Notes: a model not told the origin generated them from the letters alone. Positions 1 through 9,402 are shown, numbered from the stretch's first letter. The stretch: DNA of 64,000 bases from G965195345 sp965277625 (GCA_965277625.1 OZ255827.1:558001-622000); one strand, 5' to 3'. Numbers and translations are program-made.

Positions 1-433
1 AATACAAGGCATCTTTTTTGCCTAAGTCAACCGAGACGATTTTAGAAAAATGATCAAGACTGGTTGCATTAATTTCAGCAACTATGAGCTTATGCGATTT
101 GATTTTTTCTGTCACACCCAGCAACTGGCGCAGCGATTCATTTTCGTGTTCTAAAGAAACGGCGCGCTGCAAGCGACCAAGCAATAATAAATTATGATTT
201 TCTAAAAGTCGATTTTTCTCTAACAACTCAGTCTGGAACAATCCCAGGGTATGAATCCAGTCTCGGACATTCCGAATGTGTGTGGGCAGGGTTTGGATGG
301 GTGTCAGCGGGATTTGTATGATAGAACGAACGGGTTTGAGCCAATGTGTTTGCGCGTCAGCAATCATCAAGCTGATGGCAAAAAATAGGAGAATGGCGAG
401 TTTAAAGCTTTGTGATTCGCGACGGGTATTCAC
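1..433 (-). CDS. mreC: Rod shape-determining protein MreC (5' part, cut by window edge)
   Basis: Only the N-terminal 144 codons are present; the gene runs off the left edge. The protein opens with a short basic stretch and one hydrophobic membrane segment (about residues 11-25), then a leucine-rich, coiled-coil-like helix (about 70-105) containing the ENESLRQLLG motif typical of MreC, then the start of the beta domain ending in VSVDLGKKDALY. MreC is the periplasmic scaffold that links MreB filaments to the wall-elongation enzymes. It lies 70 bases after mreB on the same strand, the usual order. The start is a GTG at 431-433 (minus); an in-frame stop lies five codons upstream and I see no ATG between. 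No strong ribosome site is visible. Confidence 0.88.
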   Translation of the reverse strand, partial: MNTRRESQSFKLAILLFFAISLMIADAQTHWLKPVRSIIQIPLTPIQTLPTHIRNVRDWIHTLGLFQTELLEKNRLLENHNLLLLGRLQRAVSLEHENESLRQLLGVTEKIKSHKLIVAEINATSLDHFSKIVSVDLGKKDALY

Positions 434-503
434 AATATATTCCAATTAGCGCTGCGACCACCGTTTTCAGAGCTTGTTTCAGCCACAAGCTGTGATGAAT
501 AAG

Positions 504-1586
504 TTATTCTGAAGTAAATAGATCGGTCGTTTTGTACTTATCAAGCATATCAAGCGCAATTCCGCCCCCTAAAGCCACGCAATTTAATGGTTCGTCAGCG
601 ATGTTGACATCAATGGAAGTATGTTTGCCGATGAGTTTGTCAATGCCATGAAGTAGCGCACCACCACCGGTTAGGGTAATGCCTTTATTGGCAATGTCGG
701 CTGCTAATTCAGGCGGGGTTCTTTCGAGGGCGTTTCGCATGGCCGTGATGATGGCATTGAGGGGTTCTTCAAGAGCTTCGGCCACTTCCTGCCTGGTTAG
801 GGTGATTGTGTGGGGAATGCCTTCAGCAATATTCCGTCCCCTGACTTTCATTTGAAGTGGTTTGCCATTTGGGGAAGTTTTGACCGTTCCTTTTTTTGGG
901 GCTTTACCAGGAAAAGCTGAGCCAATTTCTTTTTTAATGTTTTCAGCAGTGGTTTCACCAATCAGAGTGCCATATTTTTGACGAACATAGCGGACGATGG
1001 CGACATCAAAAGCGTCGCCCCCAACTTTTGTTGAGTCAGCATAAACACAGCCATTGAGTGACAGGGTTGCGACCTCTGTGGTGCCGCCACCAATGTCAAC
1101 AACCATGGACCCAAATGCTTCGTTGACCGAAATGCCTGCGCCAATAGCTGCAGCCAAGGGTTCTTCAATCAGATAAACTTGTCGTGCACCGGCACCCAAT
1201 GCGGATTCTTTAATAGCACGACGCTCAACCTGGGTTGAAGCGCAAGGCACACAGACTAATACGCGTGGACTTGGGGTAAAAAAAGTGGATTTATGCGCTT
1301 TACGGATAAAGTGCTGGAGCATTTTTTCGGTAGTGTTGAAGTCTGCGATGACCCCGTCTCTCATAGGGCGGATGGCTTGAATAGAACCTGGTGTACGACC
1401 AAGCATGTTTTTGGCTTCTTCGCCAACCGCTTCAATGGTTTGTTGACCCCGTTTATTGGTTCGTACGGCAACCACAGAAGGTTCATTCAAGACGATGCCT
1501 TGCCCTTTACTGTAAATCAGCGTATTTGCTGTACCCAAATCAATGGATAAATCATGCGAAAATAAACCACGAATAATATTGAACAT
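504..1586 (-). CDS. mreB: Rod shape-determining actin-like protein MreB
   Basis: This is a 360-residue bacterial actin that polymerises under the inner membrane and guides lateral wall synthesis. Visible family marks are the phosphate-1 loop SIDLGTANT (14-22), the phosphate-2 loop DIGGGTTE (164-171), the adenosine loop TGGGA (306-310) and the amphipathic N-terminus MFNIIRGLF used for membrane binding. It is longer than the usual 345 or so residues because about 13 extra residues (roughly 228-243, rich in Lys, Pro and Gly) sit between the conserved AFPG and VRGRN segments. It is the first gene of the mreBC operon, with a good promoter directly upstream. Confidence 0.97.
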   Translation of the reverse strand: MFNIIRGLFSHDLSIDLGTANTLIYSKGQGIVLNEPSVVAVRTNKRGQQTIEAVGEEAKNMLGRTPGSIQAIRPMRDGVIADFNTTEKMLQHFIRKAHKSTFFTPSPRVLVCVPCASTQVERRAIKESALGAGARQVYLIEEPLAAAIGAGISVNEAFGSMVVDIGGGTTEVATLSLNGCVYADSTKVGGDAFDVAIVRYVRQKYGTLIGETTAENIKKEIGSAFPGKAPKKGTVKTSPNGKPLQMKVRGRNIAEGIPHTITLTRQEVAEALEEPLNAIITAMRNALERTPPELAADIANKGITLTGGGALLHGIDKLIGKHTSIDVNIADEPLNCVALGGGIALDMLDKYKTTDLFTSE

Positions 1587-1650
1587 ATGAAAATGACCTG
1601 CAAAGATTGCACTTTGTTAAGAAAAAAAACTCATCCACCTACAATTGGGG

Positions 1651-1679
1651 ATTATACAACACAAGGTTTTATTTGTAGA
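1651..1679 (-). promoter_or_regulatory. Sigma70-type promoter of mreBC
   Basis: Reading the minus strand, TCTACA (1674-1679) and a perfect TATAAT (1651-1656) are separated by 17 bases, and the mreB start codon follows about 65 bases downstream. The -10 is exact and the -35 matches 4 of 6 positions. This is a sequence match only. Confidence 0.6.
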
Positions 1680-1721
1680 GTATTCCCTCAGTTATGATGA
1701 TGACGGTAATTGTAAGATCAC

Positions 1722-4541
1722 TCAGTCATCTGCAAAATCTGACATCGGTGGGCAAGCACAGATTAAGTTTCTATCGCCATGCTGATTATCCACTCGGGAT
1801 ACGGGCGGCCAGAACTTGGTAGCTCTTTCAGAATGCACAGACGGATAGGCTGCTTGTTCGCGCGAATAGGGGTGATCCCACTCGGCTTTAAGCAAGTCCT
1901 CAGCAGGATGAGGCGCATTACACAAGGGGTTGTCATCTTTAGGCCAAGTACCAGCTTGAATTTCATCGGCTTCTTTGCGAATGACAATCATGGCATCAAT
2001 GAAGCGATCCAACTCGTGTAAATTTTCAGATTCTGTGGGCTCTACCATCAAGGTGCCAATGACGGGCCATGACATAGTCGGCGCGTGAAAACCTAAATCA
2101 ATCAAACGTTTAGCGACGTCATCAACAGTGACACCAGCATTGGTTTTTAGAGGGCGTGTATCTAAGATACATTCGTGGCCAACTCGATCGTGATTACCTG
2201 TATAAAGAATGGGGTAATGCGACTCCAAAGATTTGGCCAAGTAGTTGGCATTCAAAATCGCAATCTCAGAGGCATTTTTTAGCCCTTGAGCACCGAGCAT
2301 ACGAATGTACATCCAAGTGATGGGTAAGATGGAGGCTGAGCCATAAGGTGCAGCAGACACTGCATTATGTGTGCCTTCTTCTATATGTCCGGGTAGGAAG
2401 GGGACCAAGTGTGGGGCAACGCCAATAGGACCGATGCCTGGACCACCGCCACCGTGCGGAATACAGAAGGTTTTATGTAAATTTAAATGGCAAACGTCGG
2501 CGCCAATGTCACCGGGTCTTGATAAGCCAACCATGGCATTTAAATTAGCGCCGTCAAAATAGATTTGACCGCCATTGTCATGGATGATTTTACAAATATT
2601 CTTTATGCTGGTCTCAAAAACACCATGCGTTGAAGGGTAGGTGATCATGAGGGCAGCCAAGTCATTGCTGTGCTTTTCTGCTTTCAGTTTGAGGTCTTCA
2701 ACATCGACATCGCCTGATTGCGTACATTTAACCACCACCACGTCGTAGCCCGCCATCTGTGCTGAAGCTGGATTGGTGCCGTGGGCCGAAGAAGGGATCA
2801 AACAAATGGAACGGTGTCCTTGATTGTTTGATTCATGGTATTGTTTGATAGCCAACAATCCAGAAAATTCGCCTTGTGATCCAGCGTTTGGCTGTAAGCT
2901 GACTTTAGCAAAGCCCGTAATATCAGATAACCAATGGTCTAAATCGGCAATCATTTTTTGATAACCTTGACGATGATTGGCAGGTGAAAATGGATGTATT
3001 TGGCTGACTTCAGGCCAAGTGACTGGAATCATTTCAGCTGTGGAATTGAGCTTCATCGTACATGAACCCAAAGGAATCATGGTGCGGTCTAAAGCGAGGT
3101 CCTTGTTTGCAAGATTTCTCAACAAGCGTTTCATTTGAGTTTCTGAGCGACAACTGAGGAAGATTTCTTGGCTGAGGAAGTTTTTCGTATTCCGCCAATG
3201 TAAGGTACTATTGGCTGAATAATCTTGGCATTGCACGCCGAATATTTCACAAAGTTCTTGTAAATCTTGCTCGGTTGAAAGTTCATCAAAAGCGACGGAG
3301 ACGTTGTCTGAGCCAATGACTCTAAGCAAATAATTTTTGGCTTCTGCTTTAGCTTGTAGGGCTGATGCATTTGCGGTTTTGAAGGTGACTGTGTCAAACA
3401 GGTTGGTTGAATGGACTTCGTGTCCTCCTTTTTGCAATGACAGCGCCAAACGGATGGCTAACTCATGAACGCGCTGAGCGATGGCAATCAATCCTTTGGG
3501 ACCATGCCATATGGCATAGGCTGCTGCCATGTTGGCAAGCAATGCTTGTGCAGTACAAATATTTGAAGTGGCTTTTTCCCGACGAATGTGTTGTTCGCGC
3601 GTTTGCAAAGCAAGGCGGTACGCAGGACGTCCATGTTTGTCAATGCTTTCGCCAATGATTCTGCCTGGAATCAAACGTGTCAGGGATTCACACACACCCA
3701 AAAAGGCGGCATGCGGTCCACCATTACCCATTGGCACACCAAATCGTTGAATGCAACCAACGACGATGTCTGCACCCCATTTGGCAGGGGCTTCGAGCAA
3801 GGTTAAGGCTAAGGGATCGGCGCAGACAATGACCAATGCCCCCGCTTTTTTGGCTTCATCAATGATGGCACTGTGATCAGCAACAACACCATAAGTATCT
3901 GGACTTTGGATGATGATGGCGCACGTTTGATCGTTAATGGTGTCATTGTCTATAGAAAAGCCCATGGCGTTACCCCGTGTCAGGAGCACATCTAAAGACT
4001 GAGGATGTAAATCGTTGGCAACCACCACTTCGGTTTTTTTGCCTCTGCTGTGTTTTAAAGCAATGCCAACGGCCTCAGCAACGGCGGTTGCTTCGTCTAA
4101 CAAAGAAGCATTGGCAACGGGCAGTCCAGTCAGTTCAGTAATCAGGGTTTGAAAATGAAACAACATTTCCAAACGTCCTTGAGAAATCTCAGGCTGATAC
4201 GGTGTATAAGATGTGTACCAACCTGGACTTTCTAAAAGGTTGCGCAAAATCACAGGTGGTACAAGGCAGTCATGATAGCCTTGTCCAATGAATGATTTGG
4301 CAATTACATTGCCTTGCATCATGGTTTTGAGTTCTGACATCGCCGCTTCCTCACCCACGCCATCAGGCACGTCTAACGCATCGTTAAATTGAATGTCGGA
4401 GGGAATGATTTGTTGAATCAATGCATCAAGTGAGGGCACGTCAAGCGCTGCCAACATGGTGGCTTGTTCTGCCTCACTGGGGCCGATGTGTCTTTTTGAG
4501 AATGGATTGTTTTCGAGGGATTGTGCTTTGTTCATAACCAT
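1722..4541 (-). CDS. gcvP: Glycine dehydrogenase (decarboxylating), P-protein
   Basis: The 939-residue P-protein of the glycine cleavage system decarboxylates glycine with pyridoxal phosphate and passes the aminomethyl group to the lipoyl arm of GcvH. It is the full-length single-chain form (both homologous halves present, usual length about 950). The PLP-lysine motif LHKTF, followed by a glycine-rich GGGGPGIGPIGV stretch, is clear in the C-terminal half, as is the N-terminal KRHIGP signature. It ends the gcvT-gcvH-gcvP operon, 18 bases after gcvH. Two in-frame ATGs lie two codons apart at the start (4541 and 4535), so the exact first residue is open. I see no clear terminator after it. Confidence 0.97.
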   Translation of the reverse strand: MVMNKAQSLENNPFSKRHIGPSEAEQATMLAALDVPSLDALIQQIIPSDIQFNDALDVPDGVGEEAAMSELKTMMQGNVIAKSFIGQGYHDCLVPPVILRNLLESPGWYTSYTPYQPEISQGRLEMLFHFQTLITELTGLPVANASLLDEATAVAEAVGIALKHSRGKKTEVVVANDLHPQSLDVLLTRGNAMGFSIDNDTINDQTCAIIIQSPDTYGVVADHSAIIDEAKKAGALVIVCADPLALTLLEAPAKWGADIVVGCIQRFGVPMGNGGPHAAFLGVCESLTRLIPGRIIGESIDKHGRPAYRLALQTREQHIRREKATSNICTAQALLANMAAAYAIWHGPKGLIAIAQRVHELAIRLALSLQKGGHEVHSTNLFDTVTFKTANASALQAKAEAKNYLLRVIGSDNVSVAFDELSTEQDLQELCEIFGVQCQDYSANSTLHWRNTKNFLSQEIFLSCRSETQMKRLLRNLANKDLALDRTMIPLGSCTMKLNSTAEMIPVTWPEVSQIHPFSPANHRQGYQKMIADLDHWLSDITGFAKVSLQPNAGSQGEFSGLLAIKQYHESNNQGHRSICLIPSSAHGTNPASAQMAGYDVVVVKCTQSGDVDVEDLKLKAEKHSNDLAALMITYPSTHGVFETSIKNICKIIHDNGGQIYFDGANLNAMVGLSRPGDIGADVCHLNLHKTFCIPHGGGGPGIGPIGVAPHLVPFLPGHIEEGTHNAVSAAPYGSASILPITWMYIRMLGAQGLKNASEIAILNANYLAKSLESHYPILYTGNHDRVGHECILDTRPLKTNAGVTVDDVAKRLIDLGFHAPTMSWPVIGTLMVEPTESENLHELDRFIDAMIVIRKEADEIQAGTWPKDDNPLCNAPHPAEDLLKAEWDHPYSREQAAYPSVHSERATKFWPPVSRVDNQHGDRNLICACPPMSDFADD

Positions 4542-4559
4542 AGATACTGTAAGGATGTT

Positions 4560-4931
4560 TTAGTCGTTGAGTTTTTCTTGATAGGCGGCTTCATCTAAAA
4601 GCTGCTCAAGTTCAGATGCATCTGCAATGGTCATTTTAAATAACCAGCAATCGTGTGGTGACTCTGGGTCAGCAGAGGCTGCATCGTCGGCTAAGGCGCC
4701 ATTGGTTTCTGTGACCACGCCTGAAATGGAAGCATAAACGTCAGAAGCCGCTTTAACGGATTCAACGACGGCTGCATTGTCGCCTTGGCTGAATGAATCA
4801 TCCACTTCGGGCAGTTCAATAAAGACCAAATCGCCCAACTGTTCTAAGGCAAATGTGGTTAAGCCAATGGTTGCTGTGTCGCCATTAACTTCTACCCATT
4901 CATGGGTATCTGTGTAGTAAAGTTTACTCAT
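4560..4931 (-). CDS. gcvH: Glycine cleavage system H protein
   Basis: This small acidic shuttle protein (123 residues, normal length about 125-130) carries a lipoyl group between the P, T and L proteins. The lipoylation site is Lys60 in the motif VESVKAAS, and the N-terminal YTDTHEWV is typical of GcvH. It lies between gcvT (26 bases upstream) and gcvP (18 bases downstream) on one strand, so the three are surely cotranscribed. The L protein (dihydrolipoyl dehydrogenase) and lipoyl synthesis genes are not in the window. Confidence 0.97.
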   Translation of the reverse strand: MSKLYYTDTHEWVEVNGDTATIGLTTFALEQLGDLVFIELPEVDDSFSQGDNAAVVESVKAASDVYASISGVVTETNGALADDAASADPESPHDCWLFKMTIADASELEQLLDEAAYQEKLND

Positions 4932-4957
4932 GGTAGTGTACTCCTATTAAAGGTTGT

Positions 4958-6049
4958 TTAAATTCGTTTGTAGTTTTGGGTAATGAAAGGCAGGGTTGCT
5001 TTTTGTAGCTCCAAGCGTTTGTTGCGTACTTGTGCAAATGCGCTTGTGCCCGAAAAGTCGGCATCAACCAGTGCTAATACTATCCCAGAACCCAGTGTTG
5101 CGCCAAATCCGCCTGAAGTAACAAGTCCGATTTTGTTGTCGTTTTCATCGAACAAATCAACACCAGAACGCACGGGGGCTTTGCCTGCGACGATCATACC
5201 CAGTCTTTTGCGTTTTCTGCCAGCGTTATATTTGGCGTTAAAAGCTTCAGCACCAATATAAGTGCCTTCACTTCTTAATGATTTGGGGATGGCCCAGATC
5301 AATCCTGCTTCGTGTGGAGAGATCTCATCGGACAGGTCTTGACCATAGAGCGATAAGCCAGATTCTAAGCGAAGGGTATCCCTTGCTGCCAAGCCAATGA
5401 GTTCTACTCGGTCATCGCTGAGCAGTTTTTCTACAAAGGCTTGCAATTCATGTTCTGGCGTGGCGACTTCAAAACCATCTTCACCCGTGTAACCACTGCG
5501 AGAAATGAACCAGTCGGAATCTGTGCTGTGAGTATCTAAGAAGATCATTTCGGGCAAGTCCAGACCACAATCTCTTAACACTGCTTCAGATTGAGGGCCT
5601 TGTAGGGCAATAAAGCCACAAGGAATGTGGGCGACGCTGACTTTAAAATTGGCTGCAACTTTTTGTAAGTGGCTCAGGTCTTTTTCAGCACAGGCGCCGT
5701 TGGCAACAATGCGGTATTGGTTTGGCGCGAGTCGCGTCACAATGAGGTCATCGATGATGCCGCCTGATTCATTTAACATGAAGGAATAGCGACCTGCATT
5801 GAAGCCTTGGTCGTGTGCATCATAGGGACAGACTTTTGCCATAAAATCTGCAGCATCCTCGCCTTGAACATCAAAGTGTATCATGTGCGAGATGTCAAAC
5901 AAGCCTGCGGATTGTCGAGTATGTAAGTGCTCTTTTAAAGAGCCTAATGGGTAAAAAAATGGCATTGAGAAACCAGCGAAGTCTCCCATCTTGGCATTGT
6001 TTGCAACGTGTACGTCGTACAGTGGCGTTTTTTTGGATGAATGTTCCAT
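4958..6049 (-). CDS. gcvT: Glycine cleavage system T protein (aminomethyltransferase)
   Basis: The 363-residue folate-dependent protein releases ammonia from the aminomethyl-lipoyl arm and makes 5,10-methylene-tetrahydrofolate. The N-terminal THF-binding part (FDISHMIHFDVQGEDA, about 51-66), the SRSGYTGEDGFEV segment and the C-terminal barrel with a GLVTSGGFGATLGSG loop are all family features. It is the first gene of the gcv operon, with a good ribosome site (GAGGAAGC) just before the ATG. A TATAAT-like box lies near 6145-6150 on the minus strand. The 96-base leader shows no recognisable tandem glycine riboswitch. Confidence 0.97.
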   Translation of the reverse strand: MEHSSKKTPLYDVHVANNAKMGDFAGFSMPFFYPLGSLKEHLHTRQSAGLFDISHMIHFDVQGEDAADFMAKVCPYDAHDQGFNAGRYSFMLNESGGIIDDLIVTRLAPNQYRIVANGACAEKDLSHLQKVAANFKVSVAHIPCGFIALQGPQSEAVLRDCGLDLPEMIFLDTHSTDSDWFISRSGYTGEDGFEVATPEHELQAFVEKLLSDDRVELIGLAARDTLRLESGLSLYGQDLSDEISPHEAGLIWAIPKSLRSEGTYIGAEAFNAKYNAGRKRKRLGMIVAGKAPVRSGVDLFDENDNKIGLVTSGGFGATLGSGIVLALVDADFSGTSAFAQVRNKRLELQKATLPFITQNYKRI

Positions 6050-6145
6050 ATGCTTCCTCAGTTTTATTGTTTAGCTGGTTGGTTTAATACACTTGCTTTT
6101 GACAAGTCACCATGCATCATATTTAACACTTATGTTATGTGCATA

Positions 6146-7639
6146 TTATACGCTTTCTTTGCCACTTACAAAATGAAATTGAGCCCCTTGTGAATTTTCA
6201 GGCCAGCGACTGGTAATGGTTTTCAATTTGGTATAAAAACGGACGCCTTCCATGCCATGTATGGCATTGTTGCCGAACAATGAGCGCTTCCAACCGCCAA
6301 AACTGTGTGTCGCTACAGGCACGGGAATGGGTACATTGACACCAATCATGCCAGCATTGGATTTGGTCGTAAAATCTCGTGATACTTTGCCATTACGAGT
6401 AAAGATGGCCGCACCATTACCGTATTCGTGACTGTTGACCAACTCAAGCGCTTCATCAAAGGATTGAGTACGAACAATCGATAACACAGGACCAAATATT
6501 TCATCGGTATAAATGGGCATGGTTTGAGTGACTTTGTCGAACAAGCAACCACCCACAAAGAATCCTGGCTTTTCGGCGAGGTGTCTGCCGTCCACCACCA
6601 ATTCAGCGCCAGCTTTAAGACCTTGATCTATATAATTTAATATGCGATCCTTGCTTTCTTGGGTGATCACCGGTCCCATCTCCGCTTCAGGGTGATCGTA
6701 TTGGTGCACTTTTAAATGCTCGATCATGGGCGCTAATTGAGCAACGATTTGATCGGCGGTGTCATCGCCAACCACGACAAGCACAGAAATTGCCATACAC
6801 CGTTCTCCGGCAGAACCAAAAGCGGCGCCGAGAGCTGCATCACAAACTTGCTTCAAATCGGCATCGGGCATGACGACCATATGATTTTTGGCGCCACATA
6901 AGGCTTGAACCCGTTTGTTGTGTTTACAACCTTCTTGATAAATGTATTCACCCACGGCGGTTGACCCGACAAAACTCACGGCTTGGACATCAGGGTGGTG
7001 TAGCAAGCCATCAACGGCTTCTTTGTCACCCACGATGGTATTTAATACGCCATCGGGCAAGCCAGCTTCGGCAAGCAATTCTGTTACTCTCAATCCACAC
7101 GAGGGGTCTTTTTCTGATACTTTAAGGACAAAGGTGTTTCCACAGGCGATGGCAACTGGAAACATCCACATGGGCACCATGGCCGGAAAGTTAAATGGCG
7201 TTATGCCGGCACAAACGCCAACGGCTTGACGAATGTTGTAACAATCTATGTTTTCAGAAACATCCAAGCTAAATTCAGATTTTAAATGACTGTTGATGCT
7301 GGTACAAAACTCAACGATTTCAATACCACGCATTAATTCGCCTTTGGCATCAATAAGTGTTTTGCCGTGCTCTTGCGAAATCAGTTGGGCGAGTTCGTCA
7401 ATGTGCTTATATAAAAGGTGACGGTAGTTATAAAAAATGGCAGCGCGTTTGGCAGGTGGTACGGCAGACCAGCTGGGGAATGCTTTTTTAGCGGCGGCGA
7501 CAGCTTGGTCAACATCATTGATGTTGGCACCTTTGATTTGTTTTATAACCTTGCCTTGAGAAGGGTCATAGATATCAAAGATGGTCTGAGACTGTCCATC
7601 AATTTTTTTACCATCAACAATGTGTTGTAATTTTTGCAT
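6146..7639 (-). CDS. mmsA: CoA-acylating methylmalonate/malonate-semialdehyde dehydrogenase (MmsA type)
   Basis: A 497-residue aldehyde dehydrogenase that oxidises methylmalonate or malonate semialdehyde with NAD and CoA, giving propionyl- or acetyl-CoA. The nucleophile is Cys281 in AGERCMA. The position where hydrolytic aldehyde dehydrogenases keep a catalytic Glu reads ALCGAKNH, the hallmark of the CoA-dependent MmsA group. It starts 15 bases after the class III aminotransferase gene, so the two form an operon: the transaminase would make a semialdehyde and this enzyme would convert it to acyl-CoA, as in beta-alanine or valine breakdown. The exact substrate is inferred from this pairing. 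Confidence 0.93.
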   Translation of the reverse strand: MQKLQHIVDGKKIDGQSQTIFDIYDPSQGKVIKQIKGANINDVDQAVAAAKKAFPSWSAVPPAKRAAIFYNYRHLLYKHIDELAQLISQEHGKTLIDAKGELMRGIEIVEFCTSINSHLKSEFSLDVSENIDCYNIRQAVGVCAGITPFNFPAMVPMWMFPVAIACGNTFVLKVSEKDPSCGLRVTELLAEAGLPDGVLNTIVGDKEAVDGLLHHPDVQAVSFVGSTAVGEYIYQEGCKHNKRVQALCGAKNHMVVMPDADLKQVCDAALGAAFGSAGERCMAISVLVVVGDDTADQIVAQLAPMIEHLKVHQYDHPEAEMGPVITQESKDRILNYIDQGLKAGAELVVDGRHLAEKPGFFVGGCLFDKVTQTMPIYTDEIFGPVLSIVRTQSFDEALELVNSHEYGNGAAIFTRNGKVSRDFTTKSNAGMIGVNVPIPVPVATHSFGGWKRSLFGNNAIHGMEGVRFYTKLKTITSRWPENSQGAQFHFVSGKESV

Positions 7640-7654
7640 TTGAGTTATAGGGGA

Positions 7655-9034
7655 TTAAGGGGTTTTAACGACGGATTCTAAAGCGGCATCAACGTTAGAA
7701 ACAATTTGATCAATTTGTTCTTTGGTGATGATGAAAGAAGGGCTGAATAACAAGGTGTTATTAAATCCAGTAATGCTTCGATTGGTTGCACCAATAAGCA
7801 CGCCTTGAGCAAGACAGTACTGAACGATTTTTCCGACCAATGCCTCATCTAAGGGCGCTTTGGTTTTTCTGTCTTGAACCAGTTCTACACCAGCAAAAAG
7901 CCCTTTGCCTCGAACATCACCTATGCATTGATGTTTGTCTTGCAATGCTTTGAATTGATCGATCATGTATTCGCCCATCTTGGCGCAATTTTCTAACAAG
8001 TTTTCTTCTTTGATAATTTTCAAGTTTTCAATGGCCGCTGCTGGTCCTGAGGTGCAACCGCCAAAGGTGCTGATGTCTCTAAAGTAGCCTGTGGTATCCG
8101 AAGCATCTGTTTTGAATACATCAAAAACAGCTTCGGTGGTTGCTGTAATGGAAATGGCAGCATAGCCACTGGCGACCCCTTTGGCCATTGTTACCATGTC
8201 GGGTTTAACATCAAAATGTTGATGACCAAACCATTTGCCTGTGCGACCCATGCCACAGACCACTTCATCTATGTGGATTAACACATCATATTTTTTGCAT
8301 ATTTCAGAAATGATGGGGAAATATTCTTTGACGGGTGGGATCACACCGCCACCCGCTGTGATGGGTTCTAAGACGACTGAACCGACGCTATCTGGCCCCT
8401 CTTTGAGAATAACATCTTCCAAAGCCGTGGCGCATTCGATGTTGCAATTGCCATATTCTTTGCCGAATGGGCAACGGTAGCAACAGCAATGAGGCATTTT
8501 TACAAAGCCATCAACATAAGGACCGTATTCTGCTTTTCGTTGATCTTGCCCAGATGAAGTGAGCGCTGCAATGGTCGTACCGTGGTAATCACGATCGCGG
8601 AAAATGATTTTATGCTTTTTGCCACCGTTGATACCGTGCGCCCGTTGTCGAACCATTTTATACGCTTTTTCGTTGGCTTCTGAACCAGAACTTGAATAAT
8701 AAACGCGGTTCATGTGGGGCAATAATTCGATGAGTTGCTCTGAGTAAATGCTGGCAGGCTCTGTGCCGAAAGAGGCTGCGAAAAAAGGGATTTTGATCAA
8801 TTGGTCTGAGACCGCCTTGGCGATGGATGCTCTGCCATAACCGACATTGACCGTCCAAACGCCGCCAGAGACAGCATCCAGAAACTTATTACCATTGGAG
8901 TCTGTGACAATGATGCCTTCGCCTTTTACAATGATTCTTGGGTCTGATTTATCAAAATTTGCGTGCTGAGAAAGGTGATGCCAGACGTGTTTTTTATCAG
9001 TCGAGACAAGGTTACTGGGTTGTGCATTACTCAT
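7655..9034 (-). CDS. Class III omega-amino acid--pyruvate aminotransferase (taurine/beta-alanine type)
   Basis: A 459-residue PLP enzyme of fold type I, class III. The SSSGSEANEKAYK phosphate-cup motif, the DEVVCGMGRTG motif and the PLP lysine in MVTMAKGVASGYA are clear. A Cys-rich insert, CCCYRCPFGKEYGNC (about 164-178), reminds me of taurine--pyruvate aminotransferases. The neighbour MmsA argues instead for beta-alanine, since malonate semialdehyde is an MmsA-type substrate, whereas taurine would yield sulfoacetaldehyde. The substrate therefore stays open. An inverted repeat CTTGAT-N12-ATCAAG (9064-9087) lies just upstream of the start and could be an operator. Confidence 0.85.
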   Translation of the reverse strand: MSNAQPSNLVSTDKKHVWHHLSQHANFDKSDPRIIVKGEGIIVTDSNGNKFLDAVSGGVWTVNVGYGRASIAKAVSDQLIKIPFFAASFGTEPASIYSEQLIELLPHMNRVYYSSSGSEANEKAYKMVRQRAHGINGGKKHKIIFRDRDYHGTTIAALTSSGQDQRKAEYGPYVDGFVKMPHCCCYRCPFGKEYGNCNIECATALEDVILKEGPDSVGSVVLEPITAGGGVIPPVKEYFPIISEICKKYDVLIHIDEVVCGMGRTGKWFGHQHFDVKPDMVTMAKGVASGYAAISITATTEAVFDVFKTDASDTTGYFRDISTFGGCTSGPAAAIENLKIIKEENLLENCAKMGEYMIDQFKALQDKHQCIGDVRGKGLFAGVELVQDRKTKAPLDEALVGKIVQYCLAQGVLIGATNRSITGFNNTLLFSPSFIITKEQIDQIVSNVDAALESVVKTP

Positions 9035-9402
9035 AAAATATCCTGTTTAATTGGGTCGGTGCACTTGATTAGATTAGAACCATCAAGCTTTTAGCATAAG
9101 CAAGCATTCTAACATCAAAAATGCGATTTTAAAACCGCAAAAGACGGATTATTTTGTGCTTATATTGCTTGCCTAATTTCCAACATCTTTTGCCAGTTAA
9201 ACAACGCCTACGAGCTTTAATTTCGTAGGCTGTAAAATAGATCATTCCATGCAATTGAGGCAGGTGGAATCCCAATGTAGAAAACGCCGAGGATGACTGC
9301 ACACACGGGGGTAGTTAGCCTGCCCGCACCCACTATCAAAAACGAATGGCTGTTAAACAGTAGCTGATACAAAGCGAATTGTTAAAAAAAATTATGCAGG
9401 GG
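9035..9402. other. Gene-free, structured intergenic stretch between the aminotransferase and groES
   Basis: No open reading frame with coding character is seen. The stretch holds a perfect 8-bp stem (9206-9213 with 9223-9230, loop of nine), a second stem of 6 + 3 bp (9244-9252 with 9260-9270), and a possible long-range pairing of GGCAGG (9259-9264) with CCTGCC (9319-9324). The left part, near 9064-9087, carries an inverted repeat that probably belongs to the aminotransferase promoter. I could not match the rest to 6S, tmRNA, SRP or RNase P RNA. It may be an unannotated RNA gene or decayed sequence. Confidence 0.4.

Noticed and set aside
6050..6145. Glycine riboswitch before gcvT
   Set aside because: The 96-base gap is too short for the tandem form and I see none of the conserved core; glycine control by another means cannot be excluded.
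9180..9402. Known housekeeping RNA (6S, tmRNA, SRP or RNase P) upstream of groES
   Set aside because: No characteristic core of any of these could be recognised by eye on either strand; kept only as an unexplained structured stretch.
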